Positions 8,462-17,263 of a DNA stretch of 64,000 nt are shown here, one piece after another. A program made the translations under genes and the position numbers. Positions within the stretch are counted from its first letter, which is position 1. Each line of letters begins with the position of its first letter. A model generated the notes under the pieces. It was not told the DNA's origin and ran no database searches. It was given only the letters and a program-made list of their open reading frames with translations. This DNA comes from Ancylomarina sp048268005 (lineage in GTDB: Bacteria > Bacteroidota > Bacteroidia > Bacteroidales > Marinifilaceae), in NCBI GenBank assembly GCA_048268005.1, contig JBLWWJ010000002.1, positions 310,001 to 374,000 on the forward strand. The letters are read 5' to 3'.

Positions 8462-10987
8462 ATGATTAAGCGATTAATATTCCTCTTTTCTCTTCTTATA
8501 AGTTTGAATACTTTAGCACAAGAAGCCGATACTATTTACAATCCTACGGTGGACTATGCTTCACCCAAAAAATATGAAATTGGTGCTGTCACTGTTTCTG
8601 GTATTAAACATCTCGAAAGTGATGTCTTGATACGAATAGCAGGACTTAAAGCTGGTGATCAAATCGAAATTCCTGGAGAAAAGATCACCAAAAGTATTCA
8701 GAAACTTTACAAGCAAGGTTTATTTTCTGATATCGATATTACAGCTACTAAACTTGTTGGTAAGAAAATGTTCTTGAATATTCACCTGCAGGAGCGTCCT
8801 CGTTTATCGAGCGTGAATTATGGTGGTTTATCCAAGAGTGAAACAACAAAACTTAAAGAAAAGTTGAAGTTGATGAAAGGAATTCAGGTAACTGATTTCT
8901 TAATCAATAATGCTGAAATCGTAGTTAAGGACTACTTTAAAGAAAAAGGTTATTATAATACTGATGTTAATATTGTTCAACGCGATGCTACTGACGAAGA
9001 GAATAGTGTTATTTTGGATATTATTGTAGATAGAAGTAATAAGATTAAAGTCCGAAATATTTTTGTTGAGGGGAATAATGCCTTTACAACAAAAAAGATT
9101 AAGAAATTTATAAAAAACACCAAGGAAAAGCGATTTAAAAACTTCTTGAAATCCTCTAAATATATTGAAGAAAAATGGGATGAAGATAAAATCACCTTGA
9201 TAGAGAAGTTTAATGAAAAAGGATTTCGTGATGCTTTAATTATCTCAGACAGTATTGTAGAAGTTGAGGATGATCGTGTAGATATTTACCTTAAATATAA
9301 AGAGGGGAATCGATACTATTTTAATGATGTTAGCTGGGTAGGTAATACGGTTTATAATTCATTTATTCTCGATCAGGTTTTAAATCTTAAAAAAGGTGAT
9401 ACTTATAATAAAACCTTATTGGATGAAAGACTAACGATTGAAGATGATGCGGTTAGTAATCTTTATTTAGATAATGGTTATTTATTCTTTAACGTAAATC
9501 CTGTGGAAACGGTTGTTGGTACGGACTCGATTAATATTGAAATGCGTATCGTTGAAGGAAAGCAGGCTTATATTGATCGAGTAAATATTGTTGGTAATTC
9601 AAAAACACACGAACATGTTGCTCGAAGAGAGCTTTATACGTATCCAGGCGAACTATTTAGTAAGAAGGATATTATTCGTTCTGTTCGTGAATTAGCTCAG
9701 CTTGGACATTTTGATCCAGAGGCCATTAATCCTGATATTCAGCCTAAACCAGAAAGTGGAAAGGTTGATATTAATTATGAGTTAGAAGAGAAAGCAAATG
9801 ATCAAATTGAACTCTCAGGAGGATGGGGTGCCGGTATGATTATTGGTACGGTAGGTTTGAAATTCTCGAATTTCTCTATCCGCAATATCTTTAATAAAGA
9901 AGCTTGGAGTCCGCTGCCGACTGGTGATGGTCAAACATTGAGTATTCGTGCTCAGACCAATGGTTCGTATTATAGTTCATATAGTCTTTCCTTCGTAGAG
10001 CCTTGGTTAGGTGGTAAGAAACCGACTTCTCTAAGTACTTCGTTCTACTATTCAAAACAATCAGGATATAGTCGTTCATATAGCCAGTACTATAATAACA
10101 GTATGCCCAATACGGATCAACAGCAAGAAGTTCTGGGGATGAGTGTTGGTTTGGCAAGACGATTGAAATGGCCAGATGATTATTTCTCTTTATATAATGA
10201 AGTGAGCTATCAGAATTATCGACTAAAGGATTGGCAGTATTATCTGATTCACGATGGAACATCGAATAACTTTAGTTTTACAACCACTTTATCGAGAAGT
10301 TCTATTGATAATCCATTATACACAAGAAGGGGTTCTTCATTCTCGTTAAGTATGAAAATTACACCTCCCTATTCGTTATTTGATGATGTAGATTATTCAC
10401 GATTGACGAATAGTGATAGAGATCAACAGGAGAAATACAGATGGATTGAATATCATAAGTGGGTGTTTAAAGGTAAAATGTACTCGCCAATTCTGAATAA
10501 AACTGATAAGTTAGTTTTATATACGGGAGCTGAGTTTGGTTACTTAGGCCATTACAATAAAGACAAACGTTCTCCTTTCGAAGGTTTCGAAGTTGGTGGT
10601 GATGGTATGTCAGGCTATTCCATGTATGGTAGTGATAATATTGGTTTACGTGGATATGGTAATGGAACATTAACACCAATTGCTGCAAACGGACAGCGTT
10701 TAGGTGGTAATATCTATTCAAAATTTACCGCCGAAGTTCGTTATCCTTTATCTTTAAGCCAATCTGCAACTATTTATGCTTTAGCTTTTGCCGAGGCTGG
10801 AAATGCCTGGTATGAGTTCGAAGACTTCCAGCCATTCAATGTTAAGCGTTCGGCAGGTGTTGGTATGAGAATTTTCTTACCAATGTTTGGTCTGTTGGGA
10901 ATTGATTGGGCTTATGGCTTCGATCAAGCAGCCAGACCGGGTGAGAATGGTAGTCAATTCCATTTCGTAATTGGGCAGCAGTTCTAA
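8462..10987 (+). CDS. bamA: Outer-membrane protein assembly factor BamA
   Basis: An 841-residue Omp85 protein. The signal peptide ends near residue 19 (LNTLAQ). About five POTRA-type repeats span residues 37-430 (for example IGAVTVSGIKHL, KVRNIFVEGNNAF, YFNDVSWVGNTVY and YIDRVNIVGNSKT). A 16-strand barrel follows from about 450 and ends with a C-terminal Phe (HFVIGQQF), the usual outer-membrane insertion signal. It is the core of the BAM complex that folds beta-barrel proteins, including the SusC transporters in this window. The following ompH/skp genes code for likely periplasmic chaperones. The length is usual for Bacteroidota. Confidence 0.95.
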   Translation: MIKRLIFLFSLLISLNTLAQEADTIYNPTVDYASPKKYEIGAVTVSGIKHLESDVLIRIAGLKAGDQIEIPGEKITKSIQKLYKQGLFSDIDITATKLVGKKMFLNIHLQERPRLSSVNYGGLSKSETTKLKEKLKLMKGIQVTDFLINNAEIVVKDYFKEKGYYNTDVNIVQRDATDEENSVILDIIVDRSNKIKVRNIFVEGNNAFTTKKIKKFIKNTKEKRFKNFLKSSKYIEEKWDEDKITLIEKFNEKGFRDALIISDSIVEVEDDRVDIYLKYKEGNRYYFNDVSWVGNTVYNSFILDQVLNLKKGDTYNKTLLDERLTIEDDAVSNLYLDNGYLFFNVNPVETVVGTDSINIEMRIVEGKQAYIDRVNIVGNSKTHEHVARRELYTYPGELFSKKDIIRSVRELAQLGHFDPEAINPDIQPKPESGKVDINYELEEKANDQIELSGGWGAGMIIGTVGLKFSNFSIRNIFNKEAWSPLPTGDGQTLSIRAQTNGSYYSSYSLSFVEPWLGGKKPTSLSTSFYYSKQSGYSRSYSQYYNNSMPNTDQQQEVLGMSVGLARRLKWPDDYFSLYNEVSYQNYRLKDWQYYLIHDGTSNNFSFTTTLSRSSIDNPLYTRRGSSFSLSMKITPPYSLFDDVDYSRLTNSDRDQQEKYRWIEYHKWVFKGKMYSPILNKTDKLVLYTGAEFGYLGHYNKDKRSPFEGFEVGGDGMSGYSMYGSDNIGLRGYGNGTLTPIAANGQRLGGNIYSKFTAEVRYPLSLSQSATIYALAFAEAGNAWYEFEDFQPFNVKRSAGVGMRIFLPMFGLLGIDWAYGFDQAARPGENGSQFHFVIGQQF

Positions 10988-11121
10988 CATATTTTGATTA
11001 TTTATAAATTGATACAGTCTTTATTTCTATTAAATTTATAATTAGTATATTCGATACTTTCAAAAAAAATAGCAAACATCATTAATTTCTAATCATAAGA
11101 CTAATCAATCAAACAAATATT

Positions 11122-11655
11122 ATGATGAAGTATTTGGTATGTGTTTTAAGTTTCTTCCTGTTTGGTGCTTTAGGTTTAAATGCACAACAACAGCGATATG
11201 GGTTTGTTGATACATCGTATATACTGGATCATGTTCCGGATTATAAGTCTGCACAAGATCAATTGAACGAAGTTTCTGCAAAGTGGCAGTCTGAAATTGA
11301 AAGTGTTTATCTTGAGATTAAGAATTTGCATGCTAAATTACGTAAAGATCAAGTGTTCTTATCTCCAGAGTTAAGGTCGAAAAAAGAAAAAGAAATTCTT
11401 CAAAAAGAAGCTTTGGCTCAAAAATTGCAGAATCAGTACTTTGGGCAGAATGGAGCTCTTTATAAAAAAAGACAAGATTTGGTTCGTCCAATACAGGATG
11501 ATATATACGATGCTATAAAGGAGATAGCCAAGGCTGGAAATTATGGAATGATTATTGATAAAGCTAATGGACCAACGATCATTTACAGTAATAACAAGTT
11601 CGACCTTAGTGATAAGGTTCTTTATAAATTAGGAATAAGAGTAAATAAACAATAA
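11122..11655 (+). CDS. OmpH/Skp-family periplasmic chaperone (first copy)
   Basis: A 177-residue protein with a signal peptide (about residues 1-21, ending LNAQ), then RYGFVDTSYILDHVPDY, the typical OmpH/Skp start, a charged helical hairpin from about 45 to 120, and a closing segment GMIIDKANGPTIIYSN. Skp-type trimers hold unfolded outer-membrane proteins in the periplasm and pass them to BamA, encoded just upstream. A second paralogue follows within 65 bases. This pair is probably cotranscribed with bamA, although the 134-base gap may hold its own promoter. Confidence 0.9.
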   Translation: MMKYLVCVLSFFLFGALGLNAQQQRYGFVDTSYILDHVPDYKSAQDQLNEVSAKWQSEIESVYLEIKNLHAKLRKDQVFLSPELRSKKEKEILQKEALAQKLQNQYFGQNGALYKKRQDLVRPIQDDIYDAIKEIAKAGNYGMIIDKANGPTIIYSNNKFDLSDKVLYKLGIRVNKQ

Positions 11656-11720
11656 AACTATGAATGTGATTTGAGTGAATATTATTGCTTGCTCATCTTC
11701 ATATCTAAAAAAGAAACCAA

Positions 11721-12236
11721 ATGAAAAGAATTTTAAAAGTTACTTTATTAGCCGTAGTGCTTTTGACAAGCGCTAATACTTTTGCTCAGACTCTTAAGTT
11801 AGGTCATATTGATTCTTCAAAGCTTTTAGCTATCATGCCTGAGAAAGATGCGGCACAGAAACAAATTGAAACAAAAGCTAAGGAATTTGATACGCAAATT
11901 AAAGCCATGCAAGCAGAATATCAGACGCTTGTTGAAGCTTATGTAGCTGAAAGAGAAACTTTATCTGATGCTATTCGTGCGGATAGAGAAAAAGCAATTC
12001 AGGATTTGCAGAACCGTATGCAAACTTTTGATCAATTTGCACAAAATAAAATCCAGACAACCAGACAAGAGTTGTTAAAGCCTATTTTTGATAAAGCTTC
12101 AAAAGCGATCAAAGAAGTTGGTGAAGAGAATGGATTTACCTATGTTTTGGATCTAAGTACTGGTGTTGTTTTGTTTAATTCATCATCAAGTATTGATATT
12201 ATGCCATTAGTAAAGACTAAATTGGGTATTCAATAG
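11721..12236 (+). CDS. OmpH/Skp-family periplasmic chaperone (second copy)
   Basis: A 171-residue paralogue of the preceding gene. It has a signal peptide ending NTFAQ near residue 23, then LKLGHIDSSKLLAIMPE, a coiled alpha-helical middle rich in Gln, Glu and Lys, and the C-terminal FTYVLDLSTGVVLF strand pair. Two tandem ompH genes after bamA are common in the phylum. The copies are clearly diverged, so they may have different clients or form mixed trimers; that is inference. A strong terminator follows. Confidence 0.9.
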   Translation: MKRILKVTLLAVVLLTSANTFAQTLKLGHIDSSKLLAIMPEKDAAQKQIETKAKEFDTQIKAMQAEYQTLVEAYVAERETLSDAIRADREKAIQDLQNRMQTFDQFAQNKIQTTRQELLKPIFDKASKAIKEVGEENGFTYVLDLSTGVVLFNSSSSIDIMPLVKTKLGIQ

Positions 12237-12265
12237 TCAAATTCACTTTGACAAATGAAAATATT

Positions 12266-12302
12266 AAAAGGTAGGCTTAGCAATAAGTTCTACCTTTTTT
12301 TT
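12266..12302 (+). terminator. Intrinsic terminator after the second ompH
   Basis: AAAAGGTAG (12266-12274) pairs with CTACCTTTT (12290-12298); an inner CTTA/TAAG stem is capped by a GCAA tetraloop, and eight T follow. It closes the porG-to-ompH unit. Confidence 0.85.
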
Positions 12303-12342
12303 GTATCATTAAGTATATTTTATTTTAAGTATTTATAATCTG

Positions 12343-13191
12343 ATGAATCATACTTTGAACGATCGACCTTTAAAGCAACCTATAGGTGTTTTTGACTCTG
12401 GTTATGGAGGTTTAACTATTCTTGATGAACTGATTAAGCAAATGCCCGAAAGTGATTTTATTTATTTGGGAGATAATGCACGTGCACCTTATGGGACGCG
12501 ATCTTTTGATGTTATCTATCAATATACGCTGCAGGCAGTCGAAAAACTCTTCTCTATGGGCTGTCAGTTGGTTATTTTAGCCTGTAATACAGCATCAGCT
12601 AAAGCATTGAGAACGATTCAGCAGAGAGATTTACCTCGTATAGCACCCAATAGAAGAGTTTTAGGGGTGATTCGCCCTAGTGTCGAAGAGTTAGGTGTTC
12701 TGAGTCAATCAAAGCATGTAGGAGTGATGGGAACACTAGGTACGGTTAGATCAGAATCTTACTTAATGGAAATGGCTAAATTGTACCCTGAATTTAAGGT
12801 TTTTCAAGAAGCCTGTCCTACTTGGGTGCCCTTAGTTGAGAATAGGGAATTTGATAATGAAGGGGGGAGATATTTCATTAAAAAGCATATTGATTCTCTA
12901 ATGTCAAAAGATCAATATATAGATACCATTATTTTGGCATGTACACATTATCCAATTTTAAGTCAACTTATTGAATCTTATCTACCCAACCATATTCAGT
13001 TAATTTCACAAGGGCAAATTGTCGCCAGAAGTTTAATGGATTACTTGAATCGGCACCCTGAGATTGATGAAGTTTGTTCGAAAAATGGGACACTTCAGTT
13101 TTTTACGACGGAATTCATTGCTGATTTTGAAGAAAAGGCAGGTGTATTCTTAAAAAGAGATTTAAAAGCTCAACACATTACTTTAAGTTAG
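12343..13191 (+). CDS. murI: Glutamate racemase
   Basis: A 282-residue enzyme that makes D-glutamate for peptidoglycan. It shows GVFDSGYGGLTI near residues 16-27 (catalytic Asp), LACNTAS near 83-89 and LACTHYP near 198-204, which carry the two catalytic cysteines of the cofactor-independent two-base mechanism. The length is typical. It has no close cotranscribed partner and converges with the gamma-carbonic anhydrase gene across an inverted repeat that overlaps its stop codon. Confidence 0.95.
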   Translation: MNHTLNDRPLKQPIGVFDSGYGGLTILDELIKQMPESDFIYLGDNARAPYGTRSFDVIYQYTLQAVEKLFSMGCQLVILACNTASAKALRTIQQRDLPRIAPNRRVLGVIRPSVEELGVLSQSKHVGVMGTLGTVRSESYLMEMAKLYPEFKVFQEACPTWVPLVENREFDNEGGRYFIKKHIDSLMSKDQYIDTIILACTHYPILSQLIESYLPNHIQLISQGQIVARSLMDYLNRHPEIDEVCSKNGTLQFFTTEFIADFEEKAGVFLKRDLKAQHITLS

Positions 13192-13228
13192 TCATGTACA
13201 ATTAAATAGTTTAAATGTACATGACTAA
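13188..13228. terminator. Inverted repeat between convergent murI and gamma-carbonic anhydrase genes
   Basis: A perfect 13-bp repeat, 13188-13200 with 13216-13228, loop 15 bases. The left arm includes the last bases of murI and its TAG. It lacks a clear T-run, so it may act as a bidirectional terminator or an mRNA 3'-end stabiliser. Confidence 0.6.
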
Positions 13229-13235
13229 GCCATAA

Positions 13236-13751
13236 TTATTCCTCATACCAACTTGCATACATAGCGTAAGAGTTGGCGATTCTATTAATTTCTCCCTCAA
13301 GTAGCTCAGGACTTAATTCTTTAATCTTTTTAGCCGGAGAGCCAGCATAAACACTGCCTGATTGGACATGTGTACCCTTTGTTACAACAGAACCTGCTGC
13401 AACGATTGAATTGGATTCGATTATGGCATCATCAAGTACGACGGCTCCCATTCCTATTAGTACATTGTCTTTAATAGTGCAACCATGTACAACAGCATTA
13501 TGGGCAATTGAGACATTGTTACCAATATTAGTTGGTGATTTTTGATAGGTGGCATGTATGGTTGCATTATCTTGTATGTTGACATTGTTACCAATTTTAA
13601 TATAATGTACATCACCACGTAGAACGGCTCCGAACCAGATGCTACATCCATCTCCCATTTCTACTTCTCCAATAACACTTGCATTAGGTGCGAGGAAACA
13701 GTCTTTCCCAATTATTGGAGATTTCCCTTTTAGATCTATAATATAAGCCAT
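13236..13751 (-). CDS. Gamma-carbonic anhydrase-family hexapeptide-repeat protein
   Basis: A 171-residue left-handed beta-helix protein with imperfect [LIV]-G-x4 hexapeptides from residue 10 to 140. Three histidines in IHATYQKS and SIAHNAVVHG (near residues 66-90) sit where gamma-class carbonic anhydrases bind their metal. The short form without the extra acidic loop matches the YrdA/PaaY-like group, many members of which have weak or undetermined carbonic anhydrase activity. Cytoplasmic. It is divergent from the first SusC gene across 450 bases. Confidence 0.85.
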   Translation of the reverse strand: MAYIIDLKGKSPIIGKDCFLAPNASVIGEVEMGDGCSIWFGAVLRGDVHYIKIGNNVNIQDNATIHATYQKSPTNIGNNVSIAHNAVVHGCTIKDNVLIGMGAVVLDDAIIESNSIVAAGSVVTKGTHVQSGSVYAGSPAKKIKELSPELLEGEINRIANSYAMYASWYEE

Positions 13752-14201
13752 GACTTATTTTTCTTATTTAGTTTGAATTTAAATACAAATTTAAATAAAA
13801 ATTAGACATGAAAATCATGTTTTAAGACGTGATGAATTTGTCTTGAGAAATGAATCTTTTAACATAGATTAACTTGTATATCTGGCATGTAGTAATATTA
13901 TGCTTTGTATAGGTTTTGGTTAATATTATTATGATGTGGTGGTATCCGATTTTATAATTAATATAATACCGGCTTTTTGTTCGTTAAAAGGTTTTGATTA
14001 TTTAATATTTTTTCACACTTTTGATGGTGCTTATGTCAATCATCAAGTCCTGTAAAGTAATCTAACCCTTATGAATAAAGGATTGTGTGATGAATTTAAG
14101 TGTTTTAACATGATGAATATTTTGTATTGTTTATGCATGTAAATGATTGCTGATATGTTCAGAGTGTAAATAAATGTTAATTAACCACTAACTAAAAATT
14201 T
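13752..14201. other. 450-base non-coding region upstream of SusC unit 1
   Basis: No convincing ORF is seen. It holds divergent regulatory DNA: the start side of the gamma-carbonic anhydrase gene and the promoter (13993-14023) and leader of the first SusC gene. A hairpin TTGATG/CATCAA (14021-14026 with 14041-14046) stands at the beginning of the expected transcript. Confidence 0.7.
13993..14023 (+). promoter_or_regulatory. Conserved promoter of SusC unit 1 (TTTG-N19-CACTTTTG)
   Basis: TTTG at 13993-13996, 19 bases, then CACTTTTG at 14016-14023. The same two boxes at the same spacing precede all four SusC genes here. The -7 box keeps the A and TTTG of TAnnTTTG but has C for the first T. It is 178 bases before the start codon. 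Confidence 0.7.
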
Positions 14202-17200
14202 ATGAAAAAAAGTCTATTTTCGATGTTGATCCTGTGTTTAATAGGATTGCAGAGCGTATTCGCTCAAAGTCGAGAGATTTCAGGTGTGGTGACATCAGCC
14301 GAGGACGGCTTGTCGATACCTGGAGTTTCTGTAATGGTAAAAGGTACTACTATCGGTACTTCTACAGATTTTGATGGTAAGTATACCATTAGTGTTCCGG
14401 CTGACGGTAAAATTTTGGTTTTTTCATCTGTTGGGATGAAAAAAGTTGAAGTAGCTATTACGTCAAATGTTATCGACATGGTTATGGAATCAGAATCAGT
14501 TGGTATGGATGAAGTTGTTGTTGTTGGTTATGGTACTAAAAAGAAGAATGAGTTGACCAGTTCTGTAACAACTGTTAAATCGGATGTATTATCAAATGTT
14601 CCAATGCCTTCGGTAGAACAAGTTCTTCAAGGTAATGTTGCAGGTTTGTCAAGTACATCTATAACAGGACAGCCAGGTGCTGCTCAACAAATCAGAATTA
14701 GAGGTATCGGTTCTATTAATGCATCTAATGCTCCATTGTATGTTATTGATGGTATTCCAGTTGTTTCTGGAGACTACTCTACGGTATCTACATCGGGTAA
14801 TGCTTTGGCAGGTATCAGTAGTAATGATATTGAGAGTGTTTCTGTATTGAAAGATGCTTCTGCTACTTCTGTTTATGGTGCAAGAGGAGCAAATGGGGTT
14901 ATCTTAATTACCACTAAATCTGGAAAGCAAGGTAAAACTCAATTTAACTTTACCGCAGAATATGGTGTAAATACGATGGCTGTTGATGGTCCTGAGAGTT
15001 TGAATGCTGCACAATGGAAAGAGTTAGGTATCGAAGCAATGAAGAATTATTCTCCTTATGCTGGATACCATGATGGTACAGACGAAGGCGTATGGGGCTT
15101 TCTAACCACTTATTTTCACGATGATTGGGATGGTGAAACTGATACGAACTGGGGTGATGAAGTCTTAAGAGATGCTGCTACTCAGCAACAATATAATTTC
15201 TCAATGAAAGGTGGAAATAAGAAAACTTCATTCTTTGCATCTGCTGGATATTTCCAACAGGAAGGTATTGTTGATAATTCTGGTTTCGACCGTATTACAG
15301 GTTTATTAAACTTAAATCATAGACCTAGTGATAAAATTACATTCAAAACGTCTATTAATATTTCTACAAGTAATCAGAAATCTTTATCTGACGGTGGTAC
15401 TTTTGCAAACCCAATGCTAGCAAGATATTTCTTGTTGCCAATTGAATCTCCATACAATGAAGATGGAACAGCTAGAGATCTTGCAGATCAGGGTGGAAAA
15501 TTCGGAAATGGATTATTTAATCCTGTATATCTTCAGCAGAATAATTATCAAAAAACTAAGACAAATAAGGTGTTTGGTTCAGCTCAGATTGAATACAAGC
15601 CTATTGACGGAATGAAGTTTACTTCTAAATTTGGTGGAGATTATATGAATTTAGAAGAGCAATCATATATGAATCCGATTCATGGTGATGGTCTAGATCG
15701 TGATGGTAGTGCTGAAGCAGCTATGGGAAGAAACTTTAATATGGTTTGGCAGAATATGTTAGATTATGGTTTTACGATGGATGATGATCACCGTTTCGAT
15801 TTCAAAGCCTTATATGAAGTTCAGAAAAATGATTATTATAGAGTAAATGCTTATGCTGAACGAGTTGCTTCTTTAGGATTAGAGCATTTGAGTTCTTTCT
15901 CGAAGCCAGTTACGGCAAATTCTACTGGAACTACTTGGACAACAGCTTCTGCAATGTTTAACCTTAATTATGGTTTTAAGAGAAGATATTTCTTTGATGC
16001 GACGTTCCGTAGAGAAGGTTCTTCTGTATTTTCGGATGAGAATAAGTATGGTAACTTCTGGTCAGTTGGTGCTTCATGGATGATCTCTGATGAAAACTTC
16101 ATGAACGATGTTGATTTTGTTTCTTCATTGAAATTAAGATCTTCTTATGGTTTGAACGGAAATTCAGGTATTGCAAGTGCTTTGTATTTATCGAGAACAG
16201 GTTATGCAGATTCATATAACGATTATCCGGTTATCTATTATTTAGGTCTTGAAAATCAGGCGTTAACCTGGGAGAAGAGTAGTCCTTTGAATATTGGTTT
16301 AGACTTCGGATTATTTAATGAAAGAGTTAATGGTACTATCGAGTATTACCATAAAAAGACTAAAGATATGTTGCTTGATGTACCTTTGTCTTTTACAACA
16401 GGTCATGATGAGATTACTAAGAATATCGGTGAAATGGTTAATTCTGGTGTTGAGTTAACATTGAATACTGTTAATATTAAGAACGATAATTTCCAGTGGT
16501 CAACAAGCTTCAATTTTACAAAGCAAAATAATGAGGTAACTAAATTGGATACAGATCCTGTTACAGGAGAGTACCTTGATATCATTAGTGGAACCAAAAG
16601 AATTAAAGTTGGAAACCATATTCGTACATACTATATGAGAAAATGGGCCGGTGTTGATTCTGATAATGGTGATCCTCTTTGGTATATTAACGGTAAAGAT
16701 GGTGAAACAACTAATGATTACTCAGAAGCTCAAAGAGCTGACCAGGGACAATCTGTTCCAGATATTTTTGGTGGTATAACCAATGATTTCAGATTCAAAG
16801 GTATTACCTTAAGTTTCCAGTTGAATTATGCTCTTGGTTACAAAGTATTCGATAATTGGGCTTATTATCAGCAAAGTGATGGAGCGTACATTTCTTCTTA
16901 TAATGGTTATGCTAAACATTTAGACCGTTGGCAAAAGCCTGGTGATGTAACTGATGTACCTAAGTTGGTGTATGGTGGAAATAAAAATTCTAATGAGACT
17001 TCTACCCGTTTCTTATATGATGGTGATCACGTACGTCTACGTAGTTTAACTTTAGGATATGATTTGCCTTCTAGTTTATTGAATAAAATTGGTATAGAAG
17101 GATGTAATATTTACGTGAGAGGAACAAATTTATTAACTTATACTTTTGATGAGGATCTTGATTTCGATCCAGAAACTGGAGATACAGGTATCATTTCTCT

Positions 17201-17252
17201 TGATCTACCTCAAATGAAAACGATTTCTTTTGGTGTAAAAGTTAACTTATAA
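14202..17252 (+). CDS. SusC/RagA-family TonB-linked outer-membrane transporter, unit 1
   Basis: A 1016-residue protein. Residues 1-21 are a signal peptide ending VFAQ. Residues 25-95 are a carboxypeptidase-regulatory-like beta-sandwich (DUF4480 type). DEVVVVGYGT near 101-110 is the TonB-box region, and the plug follows with the SusC signature ATSVYGARGANGVILITT near 221-238. The 22-strand barrel runs to the C-terminus (ISFGVKVNL). SusC proteins form the barrel under a SusD lid and import oligosaccharides or peptides using TonB energy. Its SusD partner follows after 11 bases. It is the most divergent of the four paralogues (MVKGTT, VVVVGYGTKKKNEL). No STN domain is present, so it is not expected to signal to an ECF anti-sigma factor. 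Substrate unknown. Confidence 0.93.
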   Translation: MKKSLFSMLILCLIGLQSVFAQSREISGVVTSAEDGLSIPGVSVMVKGTTIGTSTDFDGKYTISVPADGKILVFSSVGMKKVEVAITSNVIDMVMESESVGMDEVVVVGYGTKKKNELTSSVTTVKSDVLSNVPMPSVEQVLQGNVAGLSSTSITGQPGAAQQIRIRGIGSINASNAPLYVIDGIPVVSGDYSTVSTSGNALAGISSNDIESVSVLKDASATSVYGARGANGVILITTKSGKQGKTQFNFTAEYGVNTMAVDGPESLNAAQWKELGIEAMKNYSPYAGYHDGTDEGVWGFLTTYFHDDWDGETDTNWGDEVLRDAATQQQYNFSMKGGNKKTSFFASAGYFQQEGIVDNSGFDRITGLLNLNHRPSDKITFKTSINISTSNQKSLSDGGTFANPMLARYFLLPIESPYNEDGTARDLADQGGKFGNGLFNPVYLQQNNYQKTKTNKVFGSAQIEYKPIDGMKFTSKFGGDYMNLEEQSYMNPIHGDGLDRDGSAEAAMGRNFNMVWQNMLDYGFTMDDDHRFDFKALYEVQKNDYYRVNAYAERVASLGLEHLSSFSKPVTANSTGTTWTTASAMFNLNYGFKRRYFFDATFRREGSSVFSDENKYGNFWSVGASWMISDENFMNDVDFVSSLKLRSSYGLNGNSGIASALYLSRTGYADSYNDYPVIYYLGLENQALTWEKSSPLNIGLDFGLFNERVNGTIEYYHKKTKDMLLDVPLSFTTGHDEITKNIGEMVNSGVELTLNTVNIKNDNFQWSTSFNFTKQNNEVTKLDTDPVTGEYLDIISGTKRIKVGNHIRTYYMRKWAGVDSDNGDPLWYINGKDGETTNDYSEAQRADQGQSVPDIFGGITNDFRFKGITLSFQLNYALGYKVFDNWAYYQQSDGAYISSYNGYAKHLDRWQKPGDVTDVPKLVYGGNKNSNETSTRFLYDGDHVRLRSLTLGYDLPSSLLNKIGIEGCNIYVRGTNLLTYTFDEDLDFDPETGDTGIISLDLPQMKTISFGVKVNL

Positions 17253-17263
17253 TATTGTATAGA

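Noticed and set aside
17255..17263. TTG start three codons upstream for the unit 1 SusD
   Set aside because: The ATG at 17264 gives a normal lipoprotein signal with a correctly placed lipobox and is the usual start codon in the other three SusD genes.
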